Positions 27,279 through 36,507 of a DNA stretch of 64,000 nucleotides are shown here, in pieces. The DNA comes from Acuticoccus sp963704595 (lineage in GTDB: Bacteria; Pseudomonadota; Alphaproteobacteria; Rhizobiales; Amorphaceae): positions 1,426,001 through 1,490,000 of the forward strand of contig OY969922.1 of assembly GCA_963704595.1 (NCBI GenBank), given 5' to 3'. The translations under genes and the position numbers were made by a program. The notes beneath the pieces were generated by a model. The model saw nothing but the letters and a program-made list of their open reading frames with translations, had not been told where the DNA came from and searched no databases. Numbering within the stretch: position 1 is the first letter of the stretch; every line of letters starts with the position of its first letter.

Positions 27279-28033
27279 GCCGCGCGCGCCATTCGGCGGG
27301 CGGCGTGGTCCGCGACCGCGGCGGCGAACGCGTCAAACACGGCGCGGGAGGGGCCGTCGGTCCGCACGAAATGCTCCGGGTGCCACTGGACGCCGAGCGC
27401 GAAGGCGGACGCGCCTTCGATCGAGATCGCCTCGATGGTGCCGTCTGCCGCCACGGCCTCGACGCGGGCGCGCTCGGCGAGCCGGTCGATCCCCTGGTGA
27501 TGGACGGAGTTGACGCGCACCTTCTCGCCGAGGATCGGGCGCAGCAGGCCGCCAGCCTTGATCTCGATGTCGTGCCTCAGGCCGAACCAGGCGTCGACGT
27601 CGTCCTGCTGCGGCGAGCGGTGGTCGTCGCGGCCGGGGAGGGCGTGCACGCTGTGGTGGAGCGAGCCGCCGAACGCGACGTTCATCTCCTGGATGCCGCG
27701 GCAGATGCAGAAGAGCGGGATGCCGCGGGCGACCGCCTCGCGGATGAGGGGCAGCGTGGTGCGATCGCGCTCGCGGTCGAACGGTTTGGCCGCCTCGCTC
27801 TCCTCCTTGCCGTAGAGCGAGGGGTGGACGTTGGCGCGCGCGCCGGTGATCAGCACGCCGGCGCAGACGTCGAGCAGCGGGGCGGGGTCGATCGGCTCGG
27901 AGATGGTCGGCAGCTGGACCGGGAGGAGGCCGACCACCGCGAGGGCGTTGAGGTACGAATCCGGGCCGCCCGACCAGACGAGGCCGTTGCGCTCGAACCG
28001 GTCGCACGAAACCACCACCATCGGCGCCGCCAT
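27275..28033 (-). CDS. Class I glutamine amidotransferase-like hydrolase (gamma-glutamyl-GABA hydrolase family)
   Basis: A 252-residue PuuD-like protein. The nucleophile elbow FCICRGIQEMNVAFGG has the catalytic Cys near residue 107, and the His-Glu pair is in LGVQWHPEHF. PuuD cleaves gamma-glutamyl-GABA in putrescine breakdown, but here the gene leads the nitrile hydratase operon with 4-base overlap. It may instead act on a gamma-glutamyl or amide product linked to nitrile metabolism. That is inference; the family assignment is firm. Confidence 0.85.
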   Translation of the reverse strand: MAAPMVVVSCDRFERNGLVWSGGPDSYLNALAVVGLLPVQLPTISEPIDPAPLLDVCAGVLITGARANVHPSLYGKEESEAAKPFDRERDRTTLPLIREAVARGIPLFCICRGIQEMNVAFGGSLHHSVHALPGRDDHRSPQQDDVDAWFGLRHDIEIKAGGLLRPILGEKVRVNSVHHQGIDRLAERARVEAVAADGTIEAISIEGASAFALGVQWHPEHFVRTDGPSRAVFDAFAAAVADHAARRMARAA

Positions 28034-28147
28034 AACATCCCTCCGGCCGTTTACGCGCGGAAGATTACAGCCTCGGCGGGTCTGTTCAAGAGCCGGCGCC
28101 GCATCGGCACACTGCTCAAATTAAAAGCATATTTTGTTTCGAACTCT

Positions 28148-28166
28148 TCACTTGTCCGGCAAGTGA
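28148..28166. promoter_or_regulatory. Palindromic operator candidate upstream of the TRAP operon
   Basis: TCACTTG (28148-28154) and CAAGTGA (28160-28166) form a perfect 7-base inverted repeat with a 5-base spacer, 68 bases before the TRAP binding-protein start. The surrounding DNA (28110-28185) is AT-rich and looks like a promoter zone. No other gene is seen in the 200-base gap. Confidence 0.55.
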
Positions 28167-28233
28167 TCGTCTGATTAAACCGGAAATGAATCCCGGACGC
28201 ATACCGGAACAACGAACTCATAGGGAGAAGGTC

Positions 28234-29337
28234 ATGGATCGCCGTTCATTTTTGAAGACATCGGCTTTCGGCGCGGCCGCAGTGGGTGCCACTGCTCTTG
28301 CGACGCCTGCCATTTCGCAGGGACGCCAGGAATGGAAGATGGTCACCACGTGGCCGAAGAACTTCCCCGGCCTCGGAACCGGCGCGCAGCGTTGCGCCGA
28401 TCGCATCACCAAGATGACCGACGGCCGGATCACGGTTAAGCTCTTCGGCGCAGGCGAACTCGTCCCGGCCTTCGAAAGCTTCGACGCGGTCTCCAACGGC
28501 ACCGCCGAGATGTATCACGGCGTCGACTACTACTGGCAGGGCAAGCACCCGGCGTTCAACTTCTTCGCGACAGTGCCGATGGGCCTGACGGCGCCGGAAA
28601 TGAACGCGTGGCTGATCCATGGTGGCGGCCAGACGCTGTGGGACGAGCTGTCCGCCGGCTTCGGCGTTAAGCCGTTCCCGTGCGGCAACACCGGCGTCCA
28701 GATGGGCGGCTGGTTCCGCGAGCCGATCGAATCGCTGGAGGACCTGAAGGGCCTCAAGATGCGCATGCCGGGCCTCGGCGGCGAGGCGCTGCGCAAGCTC
28801 GGCGTCAACGTCATCGCGCTGCCGGGCGGCGAGATCTTCGCGGCGCTCCAGTCGGGCGCGATCGACGCGACCGAGTGGGTCGGCCCCTGGAACGACCTTG
28901 CGTTCGGCTTCTACCGGATCGCCAAGAACTACTACTACCCCGGCTTCCACGAGCCCGGCCCCACGCTGTCGGCCGGCGTCAACCTCGAGAAGTTCAACGC
29001 GCTGTCGGAGACCGACAAGGCGATCATCGAGAACGCCTGCCTCGCCGAGAACTCGTCCATGTACGCCGAGTTCGTGGCCAAGAACGGCCAGGCGCTGACG
29101 ACACTCGTCAACCAGCACGGCGTGACGCTGCGCAAGTTCCCGGACGACGTGTTCCAGGGCTTCGCCGACGCGTCGGAAGAAGTGGTGGCGGCAGCGGCCA
29201 AGCACGACGACCTCGCCAAGCGCACCTACGACAGCTACCTCAAGGCCCGCAAGGAATATGCGGCCTGGACCGACATCTCGATCCAGGGCTACGCCAACGA
29301 GCGGACCCGCACGCTGAAGCTCGGCGAGCAGCAGTAA
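28234..29337 (+). CDS. TRAP transporter substrate-binding protein (TakP/2-oxoacid-like)
   Basis: A 367-residue periplasmic DctP-family protein. A twin-arginine signal is seen (MDRRSFLKTSAFGAAAVG, cleavage near AISQ). The conserved ligand Arg lies in LKMRMPGLGGEAL. YHGVDYYWQGKHPAFNFFATVPMGL matches the TakP-like branch, which binds 2-oxoacids such as pyruvate; related members bind other carboxylates. ATG 28234 has GGGAGAAG upstream. A strong hairpin with T-run follows, then the two membrane genes. Confidence 0.9.
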   Translation: MDRRSFLKTSAFGAAAVGATALATPAISQGRQEWKMVTTWPKNFPGLGTGAQRCADRITKMTDGRITVKLFGAGELVPAFESFDAVSNGTAEMYHGVDYYWQGKHPAFNFFATVPMGLTAPEMNAWLIHGGGQTLWDELSAGFGVKPFPCGNTGVQMGGWFREPIESLEDLKGLKMRMPGLGGEALRKLGVNVIALPGGEIFAALQSGAIDATEWVGPWNDLAFGFYRIAKNYYYPGFHEPGPTLSAGVNLEKFNALSETDKAIIENACLAENSSMYAEFVAKNGQALTTLVNQHGVTLRKFPDDVFQGFADASEEVVAAAAKHDDLAKRTYDSYLKARKEYAAWTDISIQGYANERTRTLKLGEQQ

Positions 29338-29353
29338 GCCGAACCAACGCAAC

Positions 29354-29394
29354 CGGAGGCCGCGGCGGACCCTTGCCGCGGTCTCCGTTTTTTT
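29354..29394 (+). terminator. Internal terminator/attenuator after the TRAP binding-protein gene
   Basis: CGGAGGCCGCGGC (29354-29366) pairs, one mismatch, with GCCGCGGTCTCCG (29375-29387), followed by seven T. It probably ends most transcripts so that the binding protein is made in excess of the membrane subunits. Confidence 0.88.
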
Positions 29395-29438
29395 CGTATT
29401 CCGCGCGGTGATTTCCCGCAGCCCAGGTGAGCGCGCCG

Positions 29439-29964
29439 ATGAATTTCCTGGCCGACACGATCGACAACACCAACCGTTTCCTCGGCAAAGCTCGTGGCCT
29501 GGCTGGCGCTTATCATGGTGCTGGTGCAGTTCGGCGTGGTGGTCGCGCGCTACGTGTTCGGCGTCGGCGACCTGTGGGCGCAGGAATCGGTCGTCTACAT
29601 GCACGCCGTCCTGTTCATGCTGGCCGCAGCCTACACCCTGTCCGATGACGGGCACGTGCGGGTCGACATCTTCTACCGGTCGGCGACCCCCCGGACCCGC
29701 GCTCTCGTCAACCTGCTGGGGTCGATCTTCCTCCTCATCCCCGTCGCGCTGATGATCACCTATTCGAGCTGGAACTACGTGGCGAGCTCCTGGCGCATCC
29801 AGGAAGGCTCGATCGAAACCTCGGGCATTCCGGGCGTCTATCTCCTGAAGACCGCGATCCCGATCTTTGGCATCCTCATCGCCGCGCAGGGCCTGGTGAT
29901 GATCCTGCGCTCCATCCTTTACCTCACCGGCCGCGGCGAGCCGCCCGCCGTTCCAGAGCATTGA
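29439..29964 (+). CDS. TRAP transporter small permease DctQ (frameshifted here)
   Basis: About 175 residues once repaired. It has four hydrophobic helices with the DctQ pattern VARYVFGVGDLWAQE, then DDGHVRVDIFY. The frame breaks near 29486-29490: GGCAAAGCTC should probably read GGCAAGCTC, joining NTNRFLGK to LVAWLALIMVLVQFG. ATG 29439 has AGGTGAG seven bases upstream. It links the binding protein to DctM and is 11 bases upstream of it. Confidence 0.88.
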
Positions 29965-29974
29965 CGAACACCGT

Positions 29975-31594
29975 ATGGCGCATCTCGCGGAGATCCTCGA
30001 TATCCTGATGTTCGCAGTGGCCATCGTGCTGTTGCTGACCGGATTTCCCGTCGCCTTCACGCTTGCGGGCACGGGGCTGCTGTTTGCCGTCCTCGGCCAC
30101 ACGCTCGGCGTGTTCGACTTCGCGTTCGTGAACGCGCTGCCCCAGCGCATCTTCGGCACCATGACGAACGAGGTGCTGATCGCGGTGCCCCTGTTCGTCT
30201 TCATGGGCGTGCTCCTGGAACGAAGTCGCGTCGCGGAGGAACTCCTCGAGACGATGGGCCAGCTCTTCGGCCCGATGCGCGGCGGCCTCGGCATCGCCGT
30301 CTGCATCGTCGGCGCGCTTCTGGCGGCCTCCACCGGCATCGTCGGCGCCACCGTCGTCACCATGGGGCTCCTGTCGCTTCCCACGATGCTGCGCTACGGC
30401 TACGCGCCTTCGCTGGCGGCGGGCACCATCGCCGCGTCGGGGACGCTGGGGCAGATCATTCCCCCGTCGATCGTCCTCGTCATCCTCGGCGACCAGATCT
30501 CCAACTCCTACCAGCAGGCGCAGCGCGTCCTGCAGGAACAGGCTTGGGCGGAGGGTGACTTCTCGTTCGTGCCCGGCCCGCCGGTCTCGGTCGGCGACCT
30601 CTTCGCAGGCGCGCTCATTCCGGGGCTGCTCCTGGTAGTGGCGTACATCATCTACATGGCGGTGATCGCGTTCTTCAGGCCGTCGCTCGCTCCGCCGGTT
30701 CCGCGCGACCCTGAGAACCCGGTCACTCTGTACCGGATCGTCCACGCCCTCGTGCCGCCGATCGTCCTCATTCTGGCCGTTCTCGGGTCGATCCTCGCCG
30801 GTGCCGCGACCCCCACCGAAGCCGCCGCCGTCGGCGGGGTCGGCGCGATCCTGCTCGCAGGCTACCGGCTCGACGAGTCGAAGCCGCTGTTCATCTACAT
30901 CGCCACTGCGGCGCTCATCGCGGTGATTGCGTTGACGGTGATGATGGACCTGCGGATCTCGCGCACAGAGATTTCGCAGAACGACCAGATCGGGATCTAT
31001 GTCGCCGCGGTGCTGGTCGCGCTCGTTGTCCTCGGGCTGGTGGTGTCGCTGATCCGCGTGGCAAGGGGCGGCGTCCTGACCGCAGTGGTCCAGTCCACCA
31101 CGCAGATCACCTGCATGGTGTTCGTGATCCTGATCGGCGCGGCGCTGTTCAGCCTCGTCTTCCGCGGGCTCGGCGGCGAGGAGCTGGTGAAGGAGGCGCT
31201 GTCCGGCCTTCCGGGCGGGGCGCTCGGCGCGATCATCGCCGTGATGCTGATGATGTTCGTCCTGGGCTTCTTCCTCGACTTCCTCGAGATCGTGTTCGTC
31301 GTCGTGCCGCTGGTGGCGCCGTTCCTCCTGATGCTCGAAATGCCCGACGGGTCGACCATGAGCCCGGTGTGGCTCGGCATCATGATGGCGGTGAACCTGC
31401 AGACCTCGTTCCTGACGCCGCCCTTCGGCTTCGCCCTGTTCTACCTGCGCGGCGTCGCGCCGCCCGAGGTGAGGACGACCGCGATCTACCGCGGCATCAT
31501 CCCGTTCGTGCTGATCCAGATCGGGATGCTGGTCGCCCTCTGGTATCTGCCGAGCCTTGCCACCTGGCTGCCGGTGCAGATCTACGGCAACTGA
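29975..31594 (+). CDS. TRAP transporter large permease DctM
   Basis: A 539-residue membrane protein with about 12-14 hydrophobic helices, longer than the common ~430-residue DctM because of an extra segment around residues 170-330. LTGFPVAFTLAGTGLL, AASGTLGQIIPPSIVLVILGD and LQTSFLTPPFGFALFYLRGVAP are the DctM signatures. It is the ion-coupled transport subunit. The long form with hydrophilic loop (QQAQRVLQEQAW) fits TRAP systems with TakP-like binding proteins. Confidence 0.92.
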   Translation: MAHLAEILDILMFAVAIVLLLTGFPVAFTLAGTGLLFAVLGHTLGVFDFAFVNALPQRIFGTMTNEVLIAVPLFVFMGVLLERSRVAEELLETMGQLFGPMRGGLGIAVCIVGALLAASTGIVGATVVTMGLLSLPTMLRYGYAPSLAAGTIAASGTLGQIIPPSIVLVILGDQISNSYQQAQRVLQEQAWAEGDFSFVPGPPVSVGDLFAGALIPGLLLVVAYIIYMAVIAFFRPSLAPPVPRDPENPVTLYRIVHALVPPIVLILAVLGSILAGAATPTEAAAVGGVGAILLAGYRLDESKPLFIYIATAALIAVIALTVMMDLRISRTEISQNDQIGIYVAAVLVALVVLGLVVSLIRVARGGVLTAVVQSTTQITCMVFVILIGAALFSLVFRGLGGEELVKEALSGLPGGALGAIIAVMLMMFVLGFFLDFLEIVFVVVPLVAPFLLMLEMPDGSTMSPVWLGIMMAVNLQTSFLTPPFGFALFYLRGVAPPEVRTTAIYRGIIPFVLIQIGMLVALWYLPSLATWLPVQIYGN

Positions 31595-31606
31595 CGCGCC
31601 GGCGGC

Positions 31607-31966
31607 TCACGCCGGCTCCCACTCCGCATCCACGGCCTCGCGATCCTCGCCGCGGGCAGCCGCCGAGCAGCGCGGGTCGCACCGCTCGCCTCGGGGCGCG
31701 GCTGGGCACGCCTCTGCCACCACGCAGCGCGGCGGGACAGGGGCTTTCGCTGCGGGGATGATCTCGTCGCGAATGAGAGCGCGGATTTCGCGCGGCGTCG
31801 GCTCAGGCTCACGCCTCACCCCGCCCGGTGCGACGGTGCCGGCCTCTTCCGCAGCGGCGGGTTCGGCGCGCCGCGTGCCGGTGACGATGTCGAGGAGCAG
31901 GCGCACGGCGTCGGCGTGAGCCGCTCTGCCTGCACCGTCGGGTGCGAGTTCTGCGTGAAAAGACAT
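31607..31966 (-). CDS. Hypothetical protein, Ala/Glu/Arg-rich
   Basis: About 119 residues (MSFHAELAPDGAGRAAHADAVRLLLDIV...). I do not recognise the family. A central Pro/Glu-rich stretch precedes PTPREIRALIRDEIIPA, and the tail has four Cys (RCVVAEACPA, RCDPRC). ATG 31966 has a very purine-rich ribosome site (GGGGGGA) at good spacing, the main argument that it is real. It converges with the TRAP operon. Confidence 0.45.
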   Translation of the reverse strand: MSFHAELAPDGAGRAAHADAVRLLLDIVTGTRRAEPAAAEEAGTVAPGGVRREPEPTPREIRALIRDEIIPAAKAPVPPRCVVAEACPAAPRGERCDPRCSAAARGEDREAVDAEWEPA

Positions 31967-32018
31967 CCGGTCCCCCCTCACGCGCCCGCTTCATTGGCGA
32001 GCGCTTAAATTCAGGGTG

Positions 32019-32060
32019 CCGTTAAAGTTCCCTCACGACAATGAATGACAGCTTTAACGG
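32019..32060. promoter_or_regulatory. Inverted repeat between the Lrp gene and the hypothetical gene
   Basis: CCGTTAAAG (32019-32027) and CTTTAACGG (32052-32060) are a perfect 9-base inverted repeat with a 24-base spacer, in AT-richer DNA. It could be a weak terminator of the Lrp-type gene or an operator for the hypothetical gene. Confidence 0.4.
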
Positions 32061-32080
32061 AACTTGAGGTTCCGCGGCGA

Positions 32081-32563
32081 TCAGTCGTCTGCGCCGGGTA
32101 GGGACGGAAGCCGGCGGGTGACCGGCGTCGACTGCACGATCGAGGTGTGCGTGCGGGCGTGCGGGCTCATCCGGTCGAGCAGGACTTCGAGGTGCTGCAT
32201 GGAACGCACATGGGCCTTGGCGATGTAGCAGTCGTCGCCGGTGACCCTGTCGCACTCGACGATTTCGGGGCTGTCGCGCACGATGTCCGCGATGGTGTCG
32301 AAGGCGCCCGGAACGGGGCTGATCCGCAGGTAGGCGGAGATGGGAAGGCCGATGGCAGAGGGGGTGACCACGGCGCGGTAGGCGCGGATGACGTCGATCT
32401 CCTCGAGGCGCCTGATCCGGTCGCCGACGCTGGGGGCCGAAAGGCCGATCCGCCGCGCCAGTTCGGACGTTGCAATCCTCGCATCCGAGGCCAGTTCGCG
32501 CAGAATCCTCGCGTCCGTAGCGTCAAGGGTGATGGTGCCGTTTCGCAAGCGTCGTGCTGTCAT
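32081..32563 (-). CDS. Lrp/AsnC-family transcriptional regulator
   Basis: A 160-residue regulator. The helix-turn-helix (LDATDARILRELASDARIATSELARRIGLSAPSVGDRIRRLEEIDVI) is followed by an AsnC ligand/oligomer domain (GLPISAYLRISPVPGAFDTIADIV, then VTGDDCYIAKAHVRSMQHLEVLLDRM). Ligand unknown, usually an amino acid. ATG 32563 puts a short lead before the HTH; the frame also allows an upstream start. It diverges from the CUT2 sugar ABC operon and might regulate it, or a target elsewhere. Confidence 0.9.
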   Translation of the reverse strand: MTARRLRNGTITLDATDARILRELASDARIATSELARRIGLSAPSVGDRIRRLEEIDVIRAYRAVVTPSAIGLPISAYLRISPVPGAFDTIADIVRDSPEIVECDRVTGDDCYIAKAHVRSMQHLEVLLDRMSPHARTHTSIVQSTPVTRRLPSLPGADD

Positions 32564-32974
32564 CTTTTCCGCGCCCGGGCCTCTGCCCACTGCCTTCCTC
32601 GTGTTCAACACCTGCATCCTCGGCAAAGCTCACGGGATTGAGGTGGTCACCGATCCGAACGGCATGCTCTTGCCGCAACATGATTGCCGGCATCCAAGCC
32701 GGTCAGGCTTGGGAGCACCTTCGCTCGACCCATTATTCCCCGTCCCGTACACTCGTTGAGTGCGCGGCGTCATAATTAGACTGATTGTGTACACGTTTAA
32801 TGTGCAGTGGCAATCATTAAGGCGTCAGTCAGTTCAGGAATTTGCACATATCAGTGTCCGGGGCTGGACAAATGTCCGGGGCGATGTCCAAAAATACCTT
32901 CAACTGGAGTGGCCTTTCGCCCGTGGGCCACTCCTTCATGCAAAACAGATGCGGGCGACAGGGAGCCACCCAAG
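32564..32974. other. 411-base intergenic region upstream of the sugar ABC operon
   Basis: No credible gene is seen. The part from about 32760 is AT-rich and promoter-like. It contains TGTCCGGGGCTGGACA (32855-32870), an inverted TGTCC/GGACA repeat, followed at once by a second TGTCCGGGGC copy (32873-32882). A perfect 9-base hairpin GGAGTGGCC/GGCCACTCC follows at 32906-32934, without a T-run. These are candidate operator and leader structures for the operon. Confidence 0.6.
32855..32889. promoter_or_regulatory. Candidate operator: duplicated TGTCCGGGGC with inverted half-site
   Basis: Two TGTCCGGGGC copies start at 32855 and 32873 (18-base step, so on nearly the same helix face), the first forming a palindrome with GGACA at 32866-32870. 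They lie about 90-120 bases before the sugar-binding-protein start. Confidence 0.5.
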
Positions 32975-33959
32975 ATGAAGACGATTGCCAGCCTCGCCGT
33001 GCTCGCACTGGGCACAGCCGCGCTGTCCGGCACCGCCGTGGCGCAGGACAAGACGTACAAGATTCCGACCGTCGTGAAGATCTCAGGCATCCAGTGGTTC
33101 AACCGGATGGAAGAGGGCGTCGACGAGTTCGCTGAGGAGACCGGAAACAACGCCTACCAGGTCGGCCCGGCGAGCGCCGACGCGCAGCTTCAGGTCCAGC
33201 TGATCGAGGACATGATCGCACAGGGCGCCGACGCGATCACCGTCGTCCCGTTCTCGCCGGAAGCCGTCGAGCCGGTGCTGAAGCGCGCGATGGACGCCGG
33301 GCATCAAGGTCGTCACTCACGAGGCGTCCGACATCGAGAACGCCGAGTGGGACCTCGAGGCGTTCCGCAACTTCGACTTCGGCGGCACCATCATGCAGGG
33401 CCTCGCCGAGTGCATGGGCGAGGAGGGCGAGTACACCGTCTTCGTCGGCTCGCTGACCTCCAAGACCCACAACGAGTGGGTGGACGGCGCGATCGCCTAC
33501 CAGAAAGAAAACTACCCCAACATGACGCTGGTGGGTGACAAGAACGAGACCTACGACGACCAGCAGCAGGCTTACCAGAAGGCCCAGGAAATCCTGCGCA
33601 CATACCCCGACATCAAGGGGATGCAGGGTTCCGCGTCGACCGACGTCGCCGGCATCGGCCTCGCCATCGAGGAACGCGGCCTCGAGGATGACGTGTGCGT
33701 CTTCGGCCTGTCGCTCCCCTCCATCGCCGGCCAGTACATGGAGACCGGCGCGGTCGACGGCATCTACTTCTGGGATCCGAAGCTTGCCGGCAAGGCGATG
33801 AACAAGCTCGCCGTCATGCTCCTCAACGGCGAGGAAGTCGGCGACGGCATGGACCTCGGCATTCCGGGCTACGAGAAGCTGCAGCAGGACGGCAAGGTCC
33901 TCTACGGCGAAGCGTCCGTGAAGGTGACCAAGGAAAACATGGCGGACTACCCGCTCTGA
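32975..33959 (+). CDS. Sugar ABC transporter substrate-binding protein, CUT2 family (frameshifted here)
   Basis: About 328 residues when repaired. Signal peptide MKTIASLAVLALGTAALSGTAVAQ. The mature part is a type I periplasmic fold of the RhaS/LsrB-like group: GIQWFNRMEEGVDEFAEETG, LIEDMIAQGADAITVVPFSPEAV, then QGSASTDVAGIGLAIEERGL. The frame breaks at 33299-33301, where GCCGGGCATC should probably be GCCGGCATC (joining MDAG to IKVVTHEASDIENAEWD). The ligand is likely a pentose, deoxysugar or AI-2-like sugar. First gene of the operon. Confidence 0.9.
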
Positions 33960-33970
33960 CAATCGCGGAC

Positions 33971-33994
33971 GGGGTGCGGCGCGCGTCGCACCCC
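33971..33994 (+). promoter_or_regulatory. Hairpin after the sugar-binding-protein gene
   Basis: GGGGTGCG (33971-33978) pairs perfectly with CGCACCCC (33987-33994) between the binding-protein stop and the ATPase start. No T-run follows, so it likely stabilises the upstream message or attenuates read-through. Confidence 0.65.
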
Positions 33995-34009
33995 GTGACC
34001 GGAGCTGCC

Positions 34010-35515
34010 ATGACCAACGATACGACGAGCGGCGAGAAAGTCGTCGAAATGCGCGGCGTCTCGAAGGCGTTCGCCGGCGTGAAGGCGCTGGAGAACGTCG
34101 ATTTCGCGATCGCGCCGGGCGAGGTCGTCTGCCTTGCCGGCGAGAACGGGTCGGGCAAGTCGACCCTCATCAAGTCGCTCGCCGGGGCGCAGGATATCGA
34201 CGCCGGCACCATCGCGTACGGCGGCACCGTGGAGCCGCGCCCGTCGCCCGCGAAGGCGGCCCGCGCCGGCATCCAGATCATCTATCAGGACTTCTCGCTG
34301 TTCGGGAACCTGTCGGTGGCGGAGAACATCGCGTTCAACCGCCGGCTGGCGCTCGGCCGGCGCTTCATGAACTGGGGCGAGGCGCGGCAGATCGCACGCG
34401 ACGCGCTCAAGGAGCTCGGCGTCGACATCCCGCTCAACGTCGCCGCCGAAACGCTCCCCGTGGCGCAGAAGCAGCTCGTCGCCATCGCGCGCGCCATCGT
34501 CAATGACGCCAGGCTGATCGTGATGGACGAGCCGACCACCGCGCTCACCGAGAAGGAAGTGCGCCAGCTCCTGTCGATCATCCGCGGGCTGAAGGCAAAG
34601 GGGATCGCGATCCTCTTCGTCAGCCACAAGCTGGCCGAGGTGTTCGCCGTGTGCGAGCGGGTGATCGTCCTGCGCAACGGCAAGCTGGTCGCCGAAGGGC
34701 CGGTCGCCGAGTTCGACCTCGCCTCGCTGACCTACCACATGACCGGCCGCCGCCTGGCCGAGGAATCCACCGTCTCGACCGATTCGATCCGGCCCGAGGA
34801 GCGCCTCCGCGTCGAGGGGCTTTCGAGGGGGGCGGACTTCCAGGACATCTCGCTCACCCTCCACGCCGGCGAAGTGCTCGGCGTCGTCGGTCTGCTCGGC
34901 TCCGGCCGGACCGAGCTTGCGAAGGCCCTCTTCGGGATCGCGCCGGCGGCCAGCGGCCGGATCGAGGTGGACGGGCGCAAGGTCGTCATCCGCACCATCG
35001 CCGACGCCATCGGCCACGGCATCGGCTACGTGCCGGAAGACCGGCTGACCGAAGGCCTGTTCCTGTCCCAGAGCATCGGCCGCAACATCGCCGTCGGGAG
35101 CGTCGACCGGATCGCGAAGGGCGCGTTCATCGACGCCGCCGCCGTCAACGACGAGGGCGACCGCTGGGTGAAGAAGCTCGCCATCGCCACCCCCTCCGCG
35201 GCGCTGCCGGTGCAGAGCCTGTCCGGCGGCAACCAGCAGCGGGTGGTGCTCGCCCGCTGGCTCGCCACCAACCCGTCGATCCTCATCCTCAACGGGCCGA
35301 CGGTCGGCGTCGACGTCGGCTCCAAGGCGGATATCCACGCCGCCATCGGCGAGCTTGCCCGCTCGGGCCTCGGCGTCATCGTCATCTCCGACGACATCCC
35401 CGAGGTCCTGACCGCCTGCCACCGCATCCTCGTCATGAAGGCTGGCCGCATCGTCGACGAGGTCGCCCGCGGCGAGATCGGCGAAGACGAACTCACCCAC
35501 AAGCTCGCCGCATGA
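34010..35515 (+). CDS. Sugar ABC transporter ATP-binding protein, CUT2 (RbsA/XylG type)
   Basis: A 501-residue protein with two fused ATPase domains. Domain 1 has Walker A GENGSGKST near residue 45 and Walker B LIVMDEPTTAL. Domain 2 has a degenerate Walker A (GLLGSGRTELAK near residue 300), signature LSGGNQQRVVLARWL and Walker B ILILNGPTVGVDVG, in which the usual acidic residue before the catalytic position reads Asn-Gly-Pro instead of Asp-Glu-Pro. This asymmetry is normal for CUT2 ATPases. It powers import through the two downstream permeases. Confidence 0.93.
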   Translation: MTNDTTSGEKVVEMRGVSKAFAGVKALENVDFAIAPGEVVCLAGENGSGKSTLIKSLAGAQDIDAGTIAYGGTVEPRPSPAKAARAGIQIIYQDFSLFGNLSVAENIAFNRRLALGRRFMNWGEARQIARDALKELGVDIPLNVAAETLPVAQKQLVAIARAIVNDARLIVMDEPTTALTEKEVRQLLSIIRGLKAKGIAILFVSHKLAEVFAVCERVIVLRNGKLVAEGPVAEFDLASLTYHMTGRRLAEESTVSTDSIRPEERLRVEGLSRGADFQDISLTLHAGEVLGVVGLLGSGRTELAKALFGIAPAASGRIEVDGRKVVIRTIADAIGHGIGYVPEDRLTEGLFLSQSIGRNIAVGSVDRIAKGAFIDAAAVNDEGDRWVKKLAIATPSAALPVQSLSGGNQQRVVLARWLATNPSILILNGPTVGVDVGSKADIHAAIGELARSGLGVIVISDDIPEVLTACHRILVMKAGRIVDEVARGEIGEDELTHKLAA

Positions 35516-35525
35516 GGGCCATCCG

Positions 35526-36507
35526 TTGAAGTTCTGGACCCGCAACGAGACGCTGGTCGCGCCTGATCCTCGTCGCGTTCATCGCGCTGACGGCGATCGT
35601 CGAGCCCTCGTCCTTCACCGTCGGCACGTTCGCCGACCTCCTGCGCAACGGGCTCGTCCTCGGCATCTTCGCCATCGGCGTGCTGCTCGTCCTGATCTCG
35701 GGCGGGATCGACGTGTCGTTCACCGCGCTGTCGGCGTTCGCCATGTACGCCACCACCAAGGCGCTGATGGCGGCGGGCCTCACCGATTCGATGGTGCTCG
35801 CCTTCGTGCTGGCGGGCGGCATCGGCATCCTGCTCGGCTGCGTCAACGGCTTCTTCGTCGCGACGCTGAAGCTGCCGACGCTGATCGTGACGCTGGGCAC
35901 GCTGTCGGTGTTCCGCGGCTTCGTCCTCACCTTCATCGGCAGCCAGCTGATCTCCAACGTGCCGGCCAGCATGAAGGACTTTTCCCGGTCGATGCTGGCG
36001 CGCGGCGATGCCTTCGACGGCTCGTTCTACCGCCTGCCGACGGCCATTCTGGTGCTGGTCGTCGCGGTGGTGGTGACGTGGTTCATCCTTTACCGCACCA
36101 CGCTGGGGCGCTCGATCTTCGCCATCGGGGGCAGCAAGGAGGCGGCGAGCCGCATCGGCATCCCGGTCGTGAAGACGCAGTATTTCATCTACGCCTATGT
36201 GGGGATGCTGTCGGGGATCGCCGGCATCGTCCATGCATCGATGGCGCGCGTCGCCAACCCGTTCGACCTCGTGGGGCTGGAGCTTTCGGTGATCGCGGCG
36301 GTGGTGCTCGGCGGGGCCAGGCTATCGGGCGGCACAGGCACCATCTCGGGCACGCTGCTCGGCGTCGCGCTCATCGTCATCATCAACAACTCGCTGATCA
36401 CGCTCGGCATTCCGTCCACGTGGCAGAATGTGGTGATCGGCGTCCTCATCCTGTTCGGGACGGGCATTCCGGCCTGGCAGGCCAAGCGGCAGGAGCGGCG
36501 GGCATGA
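35526..36507 (+). CDS. Sugar ABC transporter permease 1, CUT2 (frameshifted here)
   Basis: About 327 residues when repaired; eight or more helices with the RbsC pattern SGGIDVSFTALSAFAMYATTK, then GSKEAASRIGIPVVKTQYFIYAYVGMLSG and GGARLSGGTGTISGTLLGV. The frame breaks near 35559-35563: removing one C rejoins MKFWTRNETLVA to LILVAFIALTAIVEP. It overlaps the next permease by 4 bases. Confidence 0.9.

Noticed and set aside
32564..32974. Short open frames in the intergenic region before the sugar ABC operon
   Set aside because: They lack ribosome sites and family matches and lie over operator-like repeats and a hairpin.
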